A DNA stretch of 41,602 nucleotides from Planctomycetaceae bacterium (GTDB lineage Bacteria > Planctomycetota > Planctomycetia > Pirellulales > Pirellulaceae): contig SKZY01000271.1 in NCBI GenBank assembly GCA_007127095.1, positions 1-41,602 of the forward strand. The letters are read 5' to 3'. The translations under genes and the position numbers were made by a program. Under the pieces are notes generated by a model that saw only the letters and a list, made by a program, of their open reading frames with translations, was not told the DNA's origin and searched no databases. The number at the start of each line of letters is the position of its first letter. The first letter of the stretch is position 1. This document shows positions 26,090 through 34,367 of the stretch, piece after piece.

Positions 26090-27505
26090 ATGAACCGATC
26101 GTCCCAGCCGAGTCTCCAGACCGCCGCCGAAGCGTTGCGTGGCGACCCGCGGATCGCTCAGGCCAAACAGCTGATTTTGGACGCGGTCGCGGAACATGCC
26201 GGCTCACTGACCACGGTCCGAGCCGCGAATCCGGCGACCGCGGCCGACTATGAACAACTGTTGTCGGCGGCGGCGGCGACACGTGGAGGCCCGCTGATTT
26301 GGCCCTATCTGTCGGCAGGCCTCGGCAATGGCCCCTATGTCGAATTGGCCGACGGCAGCGTGAAGCTCGATTTCATCGGCGGCATCGGCGTCTACGGCTG
26401 TGGCCACAGCGATCCCGGTACGATCACCGCGGCGATCGACGCTGCGATCGAGGACGTGCCGATGCAGGGCAATCTGCAACAACACCCGCCGAGCATCCGG
26501 ATGGCGGAGCGGTTGATCGAACTGGCTGCGTCGGACGAGGCACCGCTGCGACACTGCATGCTCAGCACCAGCGGGGCGATGGCCAATGAGAACGCCTTGA
26601 AACTGGCGTTTCACAAAGCGGCACCCGCCGACCGGATCCTGGCGTTCGATAATGCCTTCGCGGGTCGCTCGCTCGCCTTGGCGGCGATCACTGACCGGCC
26701 CAACTACCGACAGGGGTTGCCGCTGACACTCTCGGTCGACTATCTGCCGAGTCTCGACGTGAACGCCCCCGAGCGGTCGACCCGCTGGGCAGTCGACGAA
26801 CTGCGACGCCTGCTGGCGCGACACCCCGGCCGTTACGCCGGCTTCTGGGCCGAACTGATCGCTGGCGAAGGAGGCTATTACCCCGGCAGCCACGATTTTT
26901 TTGCCGCCTTGTGCGAACCGATCCGTGCCGCGGGGATCCCGATCATCTTCGACGAGGTGCAATCGTTTTCCCGCACCAGCCGACCGTTCGCGTTCCAACA
27001 TTTCGGCCTGGAGAAATACGCGGACATCGTGACCGTGGGCAAGATCACCCAGGTCTGCGCGACTTTGTATCGTGAATCGTTCAAGCCGACGGCGCCGATC
27101 TTAAGCCAAACCTTCACCGGGGCGAGCAGTTCGATCGCGGTCGGCCTAGCGACGCTCGACGCACTTCGCGACCGCGGCTGTTTCGGTGACGACGGCTGGA
27201 ACATCCGTCGGCATCGCTACTTCGCCGCCGCACTCACCGAACTCGCCGCCAAACACCCAGGTAAAATCGCCGGTCCTTTCGGCGAAGCGATGATGATCGC
27301 GTTCACCCCGGGTGACGGCAGCTATGACCATGCCAAGCGTCTGATGGACCTGATGTTCAACGAGGGCTTGCTCGGGTTCGTCTGTGGCAGCAACCCGACT
27401 CGGCTGCGGTTTTTGCCGCCTCCGGTGATCACGACGGAGGCCCATATCGACGCGGCGATTGAGCTCTTGGACCAGGCCTTGGCCAAGTTCGAACTGCGAC
27501 CGTAG
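26090..27505 (+). CDS. Class III PLP-dependent aminotransferase
   Basis: A 471-aa aminotransferase of the ornithine/4-aminobutyrate/lysine-6 group. Visible are the cofactor phosphate region STSGAMANENALKLAF, AELIAGEGGYYPG, the Asp that contacts the pyridine nitrogen in IIFDEVQSFSRTS, and the Schiff-base lysine in IVTVGKITQVCA. The C-terminus has NEGLLGFVCGSNPTRLRFLPP, as in this group. The usual GGG before the Lys region is less well kept, so the substrate is uncertain. The N-terminal 90 residues are longer than in acetylornithine aminotransferases, nearer to lysine-6-aminotransferase-type proteins. Start 26090 has no strong ribosome-binding site; the frame is open upstream. Converges on the sigma factor gene. 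Confidence 0.85.
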   Translation: MNRSSQPSLQTAAEALRGDPRIAQAKQLILDAVAEHAGSLTTVRAANPATAADYEQLLSAAAATRGGPLIWPYLSAGLGNGPYVELADGSVKLDFIGGIGVYGCGHSDPGTITAAIDAAIEDVPMQGNLQQHPPSIRMAERLIELAASDEAPLRHCMLSTSGAMANENALKLAFHKAAPADRILAFDNAFAGRSLALAAITDRPNYRQGLPLTLSVDYLPSLDVNAPERSTRWAVDELRRLLARHPGRYAGFWAELIAGEGGYYPGSHDFFAALCEPIRAAGIPIIFDEVQSFSRTSRPFAFQHFGLEKYADIVTVGKITQVCATLYRESFKPTAPILSQTFTGASSSIAVGLATLDALRDRGCFGDDGWNIRRHRYFAAALTELAAKHPGKIAGPFGEAMMIAFTPGDGSYDHAKRLMDLMFNEGLLGFVCGSNPTRLRFLPPPVITTEAHIDAAIELLDQALAKFELRP

Positions 27506-27535
27506 CGGACCAGCTGCCGCAGTGGGATCGCGCGT

Positions 27536-28186
27536 TCACTGCAGTTCCGGGAAGACTCCGCTGTCGAGCCCGGCACGAGCCAGCGTGTGCTTCATCCGGA
27601 TCAGGAAATCGCTTTTGTAGTTCGCGACCTGTTGTTCGCTCAAACCGGTCTGCCGGGCGACTTCGCGGTTGGAGGTCCCGGTGACGAACAGCGATTCGAC
27701 GCACCGCAATTTGGTCCAGTCGCCGCGTTGCTTCCAGCGGGCCACCGTCTCCGCGATCGCCGCGGCGATCGCCGTTTCTTCCAACCGTTTTCGCTCGACG
27801 CTGCGAACGATCGAACTGGCCCCACGGCCACCGAGCAGCCCGGCGAACAAATCGTGCGTCCCGCCGCCCTCGGAATCCCCGCCCGCGTGTCCGGTCTTCA
27901 GATTCGGTCGCCGCCCCGCTCGACGCAACTGGTCGGTGATTTTGTAAGCACAGATCGCGAACAGGTAACTTTCGAGCGGTTGGCGGGAATCATAATTCGG
28001 CAGGCTGGTCAAAAACCCGAGGAAGGTTTCTTGAACGATATCCTCGGCGGCCCCGCGTTCGCCGACTCGCGTTTGCGCGAACGCCAACAACCGTCCCTCG
28101 AACCGGTCGATCAACGCTTGCCAAGCCTCGGCATCACCGGTTCGGACGGAGCTGACCAGCGGGTCTTCGGCATGGTCGGGCGGCAT
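27536..28186 (-). CDS. ECF-type RNA polymerase sigma factor
   Basis: A 216-aa sigma-70-family protein. Region 2 spans about residues 10-85 (DRFEGRLLAFAQTRVG, AEDIVQETFLGFL, SYLFAICAYKITDQLRR) and region 4 is at about 160-210 (CVESLFVTGTSNREVARQTG followed by a recognition helix SEQQVANYKSDFLIRMK). The linker between them is long (about 75 residues) and Gly-rich, which is unusual for ECF factors. The ATG at 28186 is chosen because AGGGGG lies about 8 nt before it and the product begins at region 2; the frame itself is open about 300 nt further upstream. No anti-sigma gene is adjacent. It is divergent from the chaperone cluster with 255 nt between them, so it could control that cluster, but this is not shown. 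Confidence 0.85.
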   Translation of the reverse strand: MPPDHAEDPLVSSVRTGDAEAWQALIDRFEGRLLAFAQTRVGERGAAEDIVQETFLGFLTSLPNYDSRQPLESYLFAICAYKITDQLRRAGRRPNLKTGHAGGDSEGGGTHDLFAGLLGGRGASSIVRSVERKRLEETAIAAAIAETVARWKQRGDWTKLRCVESLFVTGTSNREVARQTGLSEQQVANYKSDFLIRMKHTLARAGLDSGVFPELQ

Positions 28187-28441
28187 CGCGGCGCCCCCTG
28201 CAAAGAACTGAGTAGGAAAGAAGTGACTGCCAGCGGATACAGTACCTTTTCGCTGAAAGGACGCAAACGCAATCCGCGTCCACTGTCCGTCTGAGGCCAC
28301 AACGCTCCGCTCGGAGAAACGAGTGCGGAGGAATCCGCGGAGGCTGTCATATACGATCAATGCCGTTATATTGGCCGGGGTTGCCGCGTTTCGTGGGAGA
28401 AATCGGGGCGGATTTACGGATGATCGGAGCACTGCGGGCCC

Positions 28442-30970
28442 ATGGCAGCCAGAAACAAGAAGAATAAGAAAAAGGCTCGATCCCAAAAGCGGAAACCGGG
28501 GATCTTGGACCGCCTAAGGCTTCGCCGAAAACCTGCGACGCCCGCTGACGATCCGAGTTGGTTGGCGGTCGCGACGAAGGATGAACCGCTCGTCGATGCG
28601 GCGATCATTTCTACCAAGATTCGTCGACAAACGCTTGAGGAGCCGTTGCGGCCGGCCGCGGATGCGGTCGTCAAGGCGTTGGGCTTGGTCGGCGAGGGCA
28701 AAGACGCTGCCGCGATTCAGGCGATTGCCGACATCCCGCGGTCCAGCCCCTATGCTTGCTGGAAACTGTTCGTTCGCGGCCTGGTCGCCTACTATGCGGG
28801 CGAACGGTCTGACGCCGAAGCCAATTGGTCCAAGTTGCCGCCCGAGCGACGACCGGCGCGCATCGCAGCGGTGCTGCTCGCCGACGCAGCGACACCGACC
28901 GCTGACGGCGAGACCGCGAAAGCGGTGGAACGTCTTCAGAAACTGCGACAATTGCGTCCCGCGATGGCTGCGGCTCGCAGAATCGTCGCCGCGGTCCGTC
29001 GCCAGGCTGAGCGAGATCGTGAACGCTGCTTTGGCCCTTCGGACGTCTCTTCGTTAATCGCTTTCCGCGACGATTTTGGGAAGACCGAACCAGACTTTGT
29101 GCGTGACTTTTCTCACGCCTGCGTGATGCTCTGTGTCTCGCAACCCTACAGCGACGTCTTCGACATGGTGATCAGTCGCGTCCCCGGTCCGGCCCACGAC
29201 CCCCGCTGGAACCTGACCGCGTCGAACTATTATCTGCGGTTCCAGGACGGTGACGCCGAGGCCACTCGACGGATCGAAAAGTACCTCCACGAGGACCTCC
29301 CGCGACTGCACCTGCCCGAGGACTTCAAGGCCGCGATCGGTAGCGCCGTCTGGTACGGCCGGGCGAACTCCCGATGGGAGCGTTTCCTGTCGGGCAGAAT
29401 GCTGATTACCGAACCGATCGCCGCCTGCGAAGAAGCGATCCATGCCGATCCCGGCAACCGTCGGCCGCACGAACTGCTGGTCAAAATCTTGTCGTTCGCC
29501 GCCGAAGACGACTCGCTGAATGCGGCGAAACGAAAACTGTACGCCGGTCACGCGACCAACGCCCGCGAGGCCTGGGTGGCAGCGATCCCCGACCAGTTCG
29601 ACCAGCGACTGCTGCTGATCGACCATTTTCTCGATAACGATCAACTGGACGATGCCGAAAGGCACCTGCAGGCGATCGCGGGCCGCCGTAGCGACAATCC
29701 GGCCGTGGCTGCGCTGCCCTGGAAGCTTGAGCTGCGGCGGGCGATGCGGCTGAGCAAACAAAAACGCAATCTCGCCGCCGCGGGTGAGGCGTTGCAGCGA
29801 GCCGCCGAACTGTGGCCTAAATGGCTGCCAGACGCATGGCTGCCTTTCCTCCGTGCCGCCTTGGCCGCCCGTGGTGGCGATCAAGCTGCGGCCGCGCAAA
29901 TCTACGATGAACTGCAACGCAGCGGTCGTTTCGCTCCGGTGACTTTCGATGTCCTTCGCTTCGGCGCCGCTCAGCAGATGAATGTGCCGGCCGACCAGGT
30001 CCGTTCGCTCCGCGCCGCGGTGGAAAAGCATGCCGATGCTCCTACGCGGCTCGACCACGATTCGCTGATCGACCTCGGCGCCGCACTCTGGCACCTACAC
30101 CGCGCCGGTATCCTCTACCGTGGCTATAACCGCCATGCCGCCAAGTTCGGCCGAACCTTCTCCCGGCAACTCGGTCGGCCCAAAAACGCTGCTGACCCGC
30201 AAAAGCTGGTCGAGGCGACGTTTTGGGCAGCCGTCAACGGATTCTGGCGTGAGTTCGACGCAGACACCCTGACTCAGTCCGTACGGGCTACCGAAGCATC
30301 GCCTACTCACTCCGCGATCCTATTGGCTGCTTTCCTCCACGATCACCATCGCCGAAGTCTCGATTACGGCCCGGCAGCCGTCAGATTTGATGAGACGGTG
30401 GAGAAGGTTCGCGCATTGATTCAAAACGAAGCCGACCCTTACTACCGCCACCAATTCGCTGAATGGATTCGCCAAGCCGATGAACTGATCGCCGAACGCC
30501 GCCCGCGGCATCCGTTCATGAGCTTCAGCGATGACTTCGATGACGATGACTTCGACGACGATGACGATGACGACTTCGAGGATGACTTCGACGACGACGA
30601 TGACTTCGATGACGATGACGACTTTGAGGATGGCGCCCTATTCCCGGAAATGGACCAGATGGACGACGAGCTTCTCGACATCCTCTGGGAAGGGTTCGTC
30701 GCCAGCGCGCCGCCCCAGATCCAGCGATTGCTCCGCTCATTGTCCCGAGACGGCCGGGCCGAGTGCATGCAGCAAATCGCCCAAGTCGCACAGGACAATC
30801 GATTTGACCCCGCCGCTTTCATCGAGATTCTTCTAAAATCCGGCGTTCCGCCTGACGAGGTGGTGGCAGCCTTCATCGACGAAGGTACCGATGGGCACCC
30901 AGGCAACGGTCCCGCGGCGGCGAAGGCTGGCCGTAAGAAGCGACCGAAGCGTTCGCCTCGCCGACGATAG
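28442..30970 (+). CDS. Helical-repeat (TPR-like) protein with basic ends and Asp-rich tract, first gene of Hsp70 cluster
   Basis: An 842-aa cytoplasmic protein without signal peptide or membrane segment. The N-terminus is very basic (MAARNKKNKKKARSQKRKP). The bulk (about residues 70-680) is Ala/Leu/Arg-rich helical sequence that looks like degenerate tetratricopeptide-type repeats. At 697-733 there is an almost pure Asp/Phe/Glu tract made of repeated DDDFDD units. A helical domain with an Asp/Glu-rich start follows (LLDILWEGFVASAPPQIQRL), and the protein ends in a second basic tail (KAGRKKRPKRSPRRR). Not recognised as a named family. It is the first of five co-oriented genes, 46 nt before the J-domain-like gene, so a client-binding or scaffold role in the Hsp70 system is a reasonable inference. 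Confidence 0.75.
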   Translation: MAARNKKNKKKARSQKRKPGILDRLRLRRKPATPADDPSWLAVATKDEPLVDAAIISTKIRRQTLEEPLRPAADAVVKALGLVGEGKDAAAIQAIADIPRSSPYACWKLFVRGLVAYYAGERSDAEANWSKLPPERRPARIAAVLLADAATPTADGETAKAVERLQKLRQLRPAMAAARRIVAAVRRQAERDRERCFGPSDVSSLIAFRDDFGKTEPDFVRDFSHACVMLCVSQPYSDVFDMVISRVPGPAHDPRWNLTASNYYLRFQDGDAEATRRIEKYLHEDLPRLHLPEDFKAAIGSAVWYGRANSRWERFLSGRMLITEPIAACEEAIHADPGNRRPHELLVKILSFAAEDDSLNAAKRKLYAGHATNAREAWVAAIPDQFDQRLLLIDHFLDNDQLDDAERHLQAIAGRRSDNPAVAALPWKLELRRAMRLSKQKRNLAAAGEALQRAAELWPKWLPDAWLPFLRAALAARGGDQAAAAQIYDELQRSGRFAPVTFDVLRFGAAQQMNVPADQVRSLRAAVEKHADAPTRLDHDSLIDLGAALWHLHRAGILYRGYNRHAAKFGRTFSRQLGRPKNAADPQKLVEATFWAAVNGFWREFDADTLTQSVRATEASPTHSAILLAAFLHDHHRRSLDYGPAAVRFDETVEKVRALIQNEADPYYRHQFAEWIRQADELIAERRPRHPFMSFSDDFDDDDFDDDDDDDFEDDFDDDDDFDDDDDFEDGALFPEMDQMDDELLDILWEGFVASAPPQIQRLLRSLSRDGRAECMQQIAQVAQDNRFDPAAFIEILLKSGVPPDEVVAAFIDEGTDGHPGNGPAAAKAGRKKRPKRSPRRR
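30526..30640 (+). repeat. Asp codon microsatellite in the TPR-like protein gene
   Basis: A run of GAC/GAT codons interrupted by TTC/TTT and GAG, encoding repeated DDDFDD units (protein residues about 697-733). The mix of GAT and GAC shows that it is not a recent pure expansion, but such tracts can vary in length by slippage. Confidence 0.7.
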
Positions 30971-31016
30971 CCACGCTGCCCCCATCCCTATTTCGCTTCG
31001 GCACGAAGGTATTGCC

Positions 31017-31328
31017 ATGTTTCAGACTTTCGATCTCCGGTCGCTCTACCACCAACTTGGCCTGACCGCCGACGCGTCCGAGGAACAGCTTCGCGCGGCC
31101 TACCTCCAGTTGGTGCAAAAGTACACTCCGGATCGACATCCCGAACGCTTCAATGAAATCCACCGCGCCTACCACCTGCTCACCCACCGCCGTGAACATG
31201 CCGAAACGCTGGTCTCAGCGGCCCCCCAGCCGCCGCCGGACATGAACGCCTTGGTGGACGGAGCGGAAAAGAATCCTCCGCGGTTGACTCCTGGTCAACT
31301 GCTTTCGCTGGGCAATATCAAATCATGA
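31017..31328 (+). CDS. J-domain-like protein with TPD in place of HPD
   Basis: A 103-aa protein. Residues 8-62 match a J domain: LYHQLGLTADASEEQLRAAY (helices I-II), then QKYTPDRHPERFNEIHRAYH and LLTHRREHA (helices III-IV). The invariant His-Pro-Asp, needed to stimulate Hsp70 ATPase, reads Thr-Pro-Asp (T37-P38-D39). The remaining 40 residues are Pro-rich and end PRLTPGQLLSLGNIKS. There is no zinc-finger or substrate-binding domain, so it is not a DnaJ of type A or B. GAAGGT lies 7 nt before the ATG. The stop overlaps the start of the GrpE-like gene (ATGA), so the two are translationally coupled. Confidence 0.8.
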   Translation: MFQTFDLRSLYHQLGLTADASEEQLRAAYLQLVQKYTPDRHPERFNEIHRAYHLLTHRREHAETLVSAAPQPPPDMNALVDGAEKNPPRLTPGQLLSLGNIKS

Positions 31329-32179
31329 ACGATCCCTGGCGCCCCGCCGCCGATACGCCGCCCGCCGACAAGCCGCCCGCCGATTCGTCGCCCGCCGATA
31401 TGCCGCAGGCCGATATGGCGGCTGCCAGACCGTCGGTCGAGGCAGCGTCGGCGGAGCATCAACCTCGGTTCGGAGCGATCGATATCGTCAACGCTTTCGT
31501 CGCCCTGCGGCACGAACTGAAGCTCCAGGTCCGCAACGGCCGCGAAATCCGCGACGCGACCACTGAGCGTCTCGGCCGGCTGGAACATTCCTTTCAGGGC
31601 TTGATTCGCGAAGTCGAGCGATTGGCGGGAGCAACGGCCCAGGCTTCCGCCGGTGATGACTCGGCGCGCTCCATCGCCGAGGCGCTTGCCGAAACCGAGG
31701 AGTCGCTCGATCGAGCCGTCACCGCGCTCGAGCGGACACCGACCGCGGAAGCGTCGCTTCCAGGGATCGACCTCGAATCGCTGCTGGAAACGCGTCGCCG
31801 CGCCTTGCCCCGGTTGCTGCGGCGGTTTGCCAAGTCGTGGTGCCACGAGACGCTCGCAGCCGTCCGATCGGCGGTCCAAGAGCAGCAGCAGGTCCAGGCC
31901 GCCGAGCAGGCCCGGCGGCAGGCGGTTCTCGAAGGATTTTCGCTGCTTCGCGACCGTGTCCGCCGCCTGCTCGTCTCGTCGGGTATCCGCCGGATCGACG
32001 TCGCAGGGACGCCGTTCGACCCCGAGCGGATGAAAGCGCTCGAATCGGTCCGTACCGGGGACTGCCCGCCCGGGCATGTCGCCGAGCAACTGCGCCCCGG
32101 CTACTTGTGGAACGACACCATCCTCCGCTGGGCCGAAGTGCGGATCGAATCCGCAGCCGCCGATCGGCCGTCCCCATGA
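31325..32179 (+). CDS. GrpE-like nucleotide exchange factor
   Basis: A 284-aa protein. The C-terminal 120 residues match GrpE: a long helix (EQQQVQAAEQARRQAVLEGF), then RIDVAGTPFDPERMKALE and PPGHVAEQLRPGYLWNDTI followed by LRWAEVRI, which correspond to the beta-wing domain of GrpE. The N-terminal 160 residues are unlike standard GrpE (about 200 aa in total), with a Pro/Ala/Asp-rich start containing four tandem pentapeptides (residues 11-30) and a helical region. It starts within the stop of the J-domain-like gene (4-bp overlap) and precedes the Hsp70 gene by 112 nt. Expected to release ADP from the Hsp70 encoded next to it. Confidence 0.8.
   Translation: MNDPWRPAADTPPADKPPADSSPADMPQADMAAARPSVEAASAEHQPRFGAIDIVNAFVALRHELKLQVRNGREIRDATTERLGRLEHSFQGLIREVERLAGATAQASAGDDSARSIAEALAETEESLDRAVTALERTPTAEASLPGIDLESLLETRRRALPRLLRRFAKSWCHETLAAVRSAVQEQQQVQAAEQARRQAVLEGFSLLRDRVRRLLVSSGIRRIDVAGTPFDPERMKALESVRTGDCPPGHVAEQLRPGYLWNDTILRWAEVRIESAAADRPSP
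31355..31414 (+). repeat. Four tandem 15-bp repeats in the grpE-like gene
   Basis: Four in-frame 15-bp units, each ending in GCCGAC or GCCGAT and encoding pentapeptides TPPAD, KPPAD, SSPAD and MPQAD at residues 11-30 of the GrpE-like protein. The units diverge gradually, as expected for an old slippage-derived tract in a disordered N-terminal tail. Confidence 0.75.
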
Positions 32180-32291
32180 GCTACCGGCAACACCGCGGCG
32201 CAACACCACTGAGGCACACCGATCGGCCTCCTACTATTAGAACACCCCCCAAACCGCAGTCGGTTTCCAACGTTTGATTAGGAATAGTTTC

Positions 32292-34070
32292 ATGTCCGCC
32301 ATTGACGACTCGCCGATCATCGGCATCGATTTAGGAACTACCAACAGCGTCGTCGCTGCGTATATCGACGGGCGAATTCGGGTTTTGGAAGAACAGGGCA
32401 CAGGTCTGCTGCCCTCGGTCGTCGGCGTTTCGGCCGACGGAAAACTGCTGATCGGCCAAGCGGCCAAGAACCAACTCGTCGCGTTTCCCGAACGGACGCT
32501 GGCCTCGGTCAAGCGTCGGATGGGCGAAGCGGTCAATCTGAAAATGGCCGACGAAGAGTACTCGCCACAGGAAATCAGCGCGATGATTCTCCGCCGGCTC
32601 AAAGACCGCGCCGAACAGGTTCTCGGTCGGCCCGCGACCCGGGCGGTGATCACGGTGCCGGCGTTTTTTGACGAAGGTCAGCGGCAGGCGACACGAGAAG
32701 CGGGCGAATTGGCGGGCCTGACCATCGAACGAATCATCAACGAACCGACCGCCGCCGCACTGGTGTATCATGCCGGCCAAACCGGTCGCCGCCACCTCGT
32801 GATCTACGATCTCGGCGGCGGAACCTTCGATGTATCGATCGTGCGGATGGAAGACGGTGTCGTCGAGGTGCTCAGCAGCAAGGGCGATACGAAACTCGGC
32901 GGCGACGACTTCGATACGCTGTTGATGGAAAACGTCGCCGAACGTTTCTCCTCCGAGCACGGTGTCGACCTGACCGAAAACGCCTCGACCCGTTGGCGAC
33001 TGCTGCAGGCCTGCGAACGTGCCAAACGCGAGCTGTCGCAGCACGCGTTTACCCGAGTCAGCGAAGAATTCATCGCCGAGGTCGACGGCAAGCCGCTGAG
33101 CCTCGATGTCCGTATCGATCGCCATGAATACGAAGAGCTGATCAACCCGTTGGTCGAGCGGACTATCCGCTGCGTCGACGAAGCGCTCAACGACGCCTCG
33201 CTGACCACCTCTCAGATTGACGAACTGATCCTCGTCGGCGGTTCTTCCCGAACGCCGCTGGTCCGCCAGCGCCTGCTGCAGGAACTGCATCACGAAGCCC
33301 ATTGGGCGGTCAATCCCGACCTGGCCGTCGCCTTGGGGGCGGCGACCCAGGCCGCGATGCAATCGGGAGCCTCGGTAGGGCCCGTCCTGGTCGACGTCGC
33401 CACCCACACGCTCGGCATCGAGTGCGCCCGCGGAAGCCGGTTCAATCCGACCATCGGTTACGCACCGATCCTGCACCGCAATTCCCCCCTACCGGCCCGT
33501 CACGAAGACACGTTTTCGACGATGTTCTCCGACCAAGAGGAAGCCGAAATCCGCGTTTTCCAGGGGGAAAGCCCGAATCTGCAATACAACAAGGAACTCG
33601 GCAGCTTTCGCCTCAGCGGGCTGAACAAGTCCGCCGAGGCCGACGGCAGTATCGTCGTCCGCTTCGAACTGACCCTCGACGGGACGCTCAGCGTCACTGC
33701 CGTCGAACGGCTGACGGGAATCACCAAGTCGCTCAAGATTCGCAACGCCCTGACCAGCCAAAGCGAAGCGACACACGACTCAGCCGTCGAACGGCTGGGG
33801 ATGATGTTCTCCGATTCAGACGACGTCGTGGCCTCCGAGGTCGGTGTTTCGGACGCGGGAATCGAGACCGGCGAAGGTCGCGTCGATGGCCCCCACAGCA
33901 CGCTGCTGATGCGAGTCGAGAAAGTCCGCAGCGACGCCTCGGATGAAGACGCGGAGGACATCGACCGTCTGCTGCAAGCGATCGAAGAAGCCGAACAGCG
34001 GGGCGACCAGGAACTCGTCGACTCGATCCGCAGCGAACTTGAAGATCTGCTGTTCTACATCGAAGGCTGA
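32292..34070 (+). CDS. Non-canonical Hsp70 (DnaK family) chaperone with shortened lid
   Basis: A 592-aa Hsp70. The nucleotide-binding domain (about residues 1-370) is complete: GIDLGTTNSVVAAY, AVITVPAFFDEGQRQATREA, INEPTAAALVYH, YDLGGGTFDVSIV, LGGDDFD and LVGGSSRTPLV. The substrate-binding beta domain (about 375-495) follows from THTLGIE and includes VFQGESPNLQYNKELGSF. The C-terminal lid is only about 100 residues and lacks the typical NEDEIQKMVRDAE-like helix; instead there is an acidic spacer and a helical end (DRLLQAIEEAEQRGDQELVD). No EEVD-like or DnaK-type acidic tail is present. The ATG at 32292 has AGGA 8 nt before it. It is probably a paralog specialised for the neighbouring J-domain-like and GrpE-like partners, since housekeeping DnaK is longer and more standard; the housekeeping copy is not in this window. 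Confidence 0.88.
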   Translation: MSAIDDSPIIGIDLGTTNSVVAAYIDGRIRVLEEQGTGLLPSVVGVSADGKLLIGQAAKNQLVAFPERTLASVKRRMGEAVNLKMADEEYSPQEISAMILRRLKDRAEQVLGRPATRAVITVPAFFDEGQRQATREAGELAGLTIERIINEPTAAALVYHAGQTGRRHLVIYDLGGGTFDVSIVRMEDGVVEVLSSKGDTKLGGDDFDTLLMENVAERFSSEHGVDLTENASTRWRLLQACERAKRELSQHAFTRVSEEFIAEVDGKPLSLDVRIDRHEYEELINPLVERTIRCVDEALNDASLTTSQIDELILVGGSSRTPLVRQRLLQELHHEAHWAVNPDLAVALGAATQAAMQSGASVGPVLVDVATHTLGIECARGSRFNPTIGYAPILHRNSPLPARHEDTFSTMFSDQEEAEIRVFQGESPNLQYNKELGSFRLSGLNKSAEADGSIVVRFELTLDGTLSVTAVERLTGITKSLKIRNALTSQSEATHDSAVERLGMMFSDSDDVVASEVGVSDAGIETGEGRVDGPHSTLLMRVEKVRSDASDEDAEDIDRLLQAIEEAEQRGDQELVDSIRSELEDLLFYIEG

Positions 34071-34126
34071 TCCGGCCGCCGTGATCCACCCCGTTCCCCA
34101 CCGCCAGCCGCTGCGGCCTGAAACCG

Positions 34127-34357
34127 ATGACGCCCGAGGATTTCCGATGCCCCGTCTGCCGTGCCCGTCAATCACCGCAGACGCAGTGCCGCCGCTGCGG
34201 CGCCGATCTGACAATGCTGCTACACGCACTCGCATCGCTGCACGCGGCACAGCAAGAACTCGAAGAGGCTCGGAGCCTGAACGATCACTCGCGAGAGCAC
34301 CAGCAACAGCGCTACCTGAACTGGCTGACCGGCGTGAAAAAACGGGACGGGGGTTGA
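34127..34357 (+). CDS. Small zinc-ribbon protein at end of Hsp70 cluster
   Basis: A 76-aa protein with an N-terminal zinc ribbon made of C8, C11 (CPVC) and C21, C24 (CRRC), then a helical, Gln/Glu/Arg-rich C-terminal half (LLHALASLHAAQQELEEARS, SREHQQQRYLNWL). It starts 56 nt after the Hsp70 stop in the same orientation and is followed at once by the BBP7 remnant. Not recognised as a named family. By position it may be a cofactor or targeting subunit of the chaperone cluster; this is inference only. Confidence 0.65.
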   Translation: MTPEDFRCPVCRARQSPQTQCRRCGADLTMLLHALASLHAAQQELEEARSLNDHSREHQQQRYLNWLTGVKKRDGG

Positions 34358-34367
34358 TTTAGTGTTC

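Noticed and set aside
29054-30094. 346-codon open frame antisense to the helical-repeat protein gene
   Set aside because: It mirrors the real frame's codon pattern; no domain or ribosome-binding site supports it.
30526-30640. Possible CRISPR-like or tandem repeat array
   Set aside because: The repeats are codon-level Asp/Phe units inside a coding frame, with no spacers.
31295-32209. 304-codon open frame antisense to the grpE-like gene
   Set aside because: The sense frame has a clear GrpE C-terminal domain and coupled start; the antisense product is Arg/Gly-rich without motifs.
32331-33476. Long open frame (381 codons) antisense to the Hsp70 gene
   Set aside because: It lies wholly inside a strongly supported Hsp70 gene, and the translation has no recognisable motif; long antisense frames are common in GC-rich DNA.
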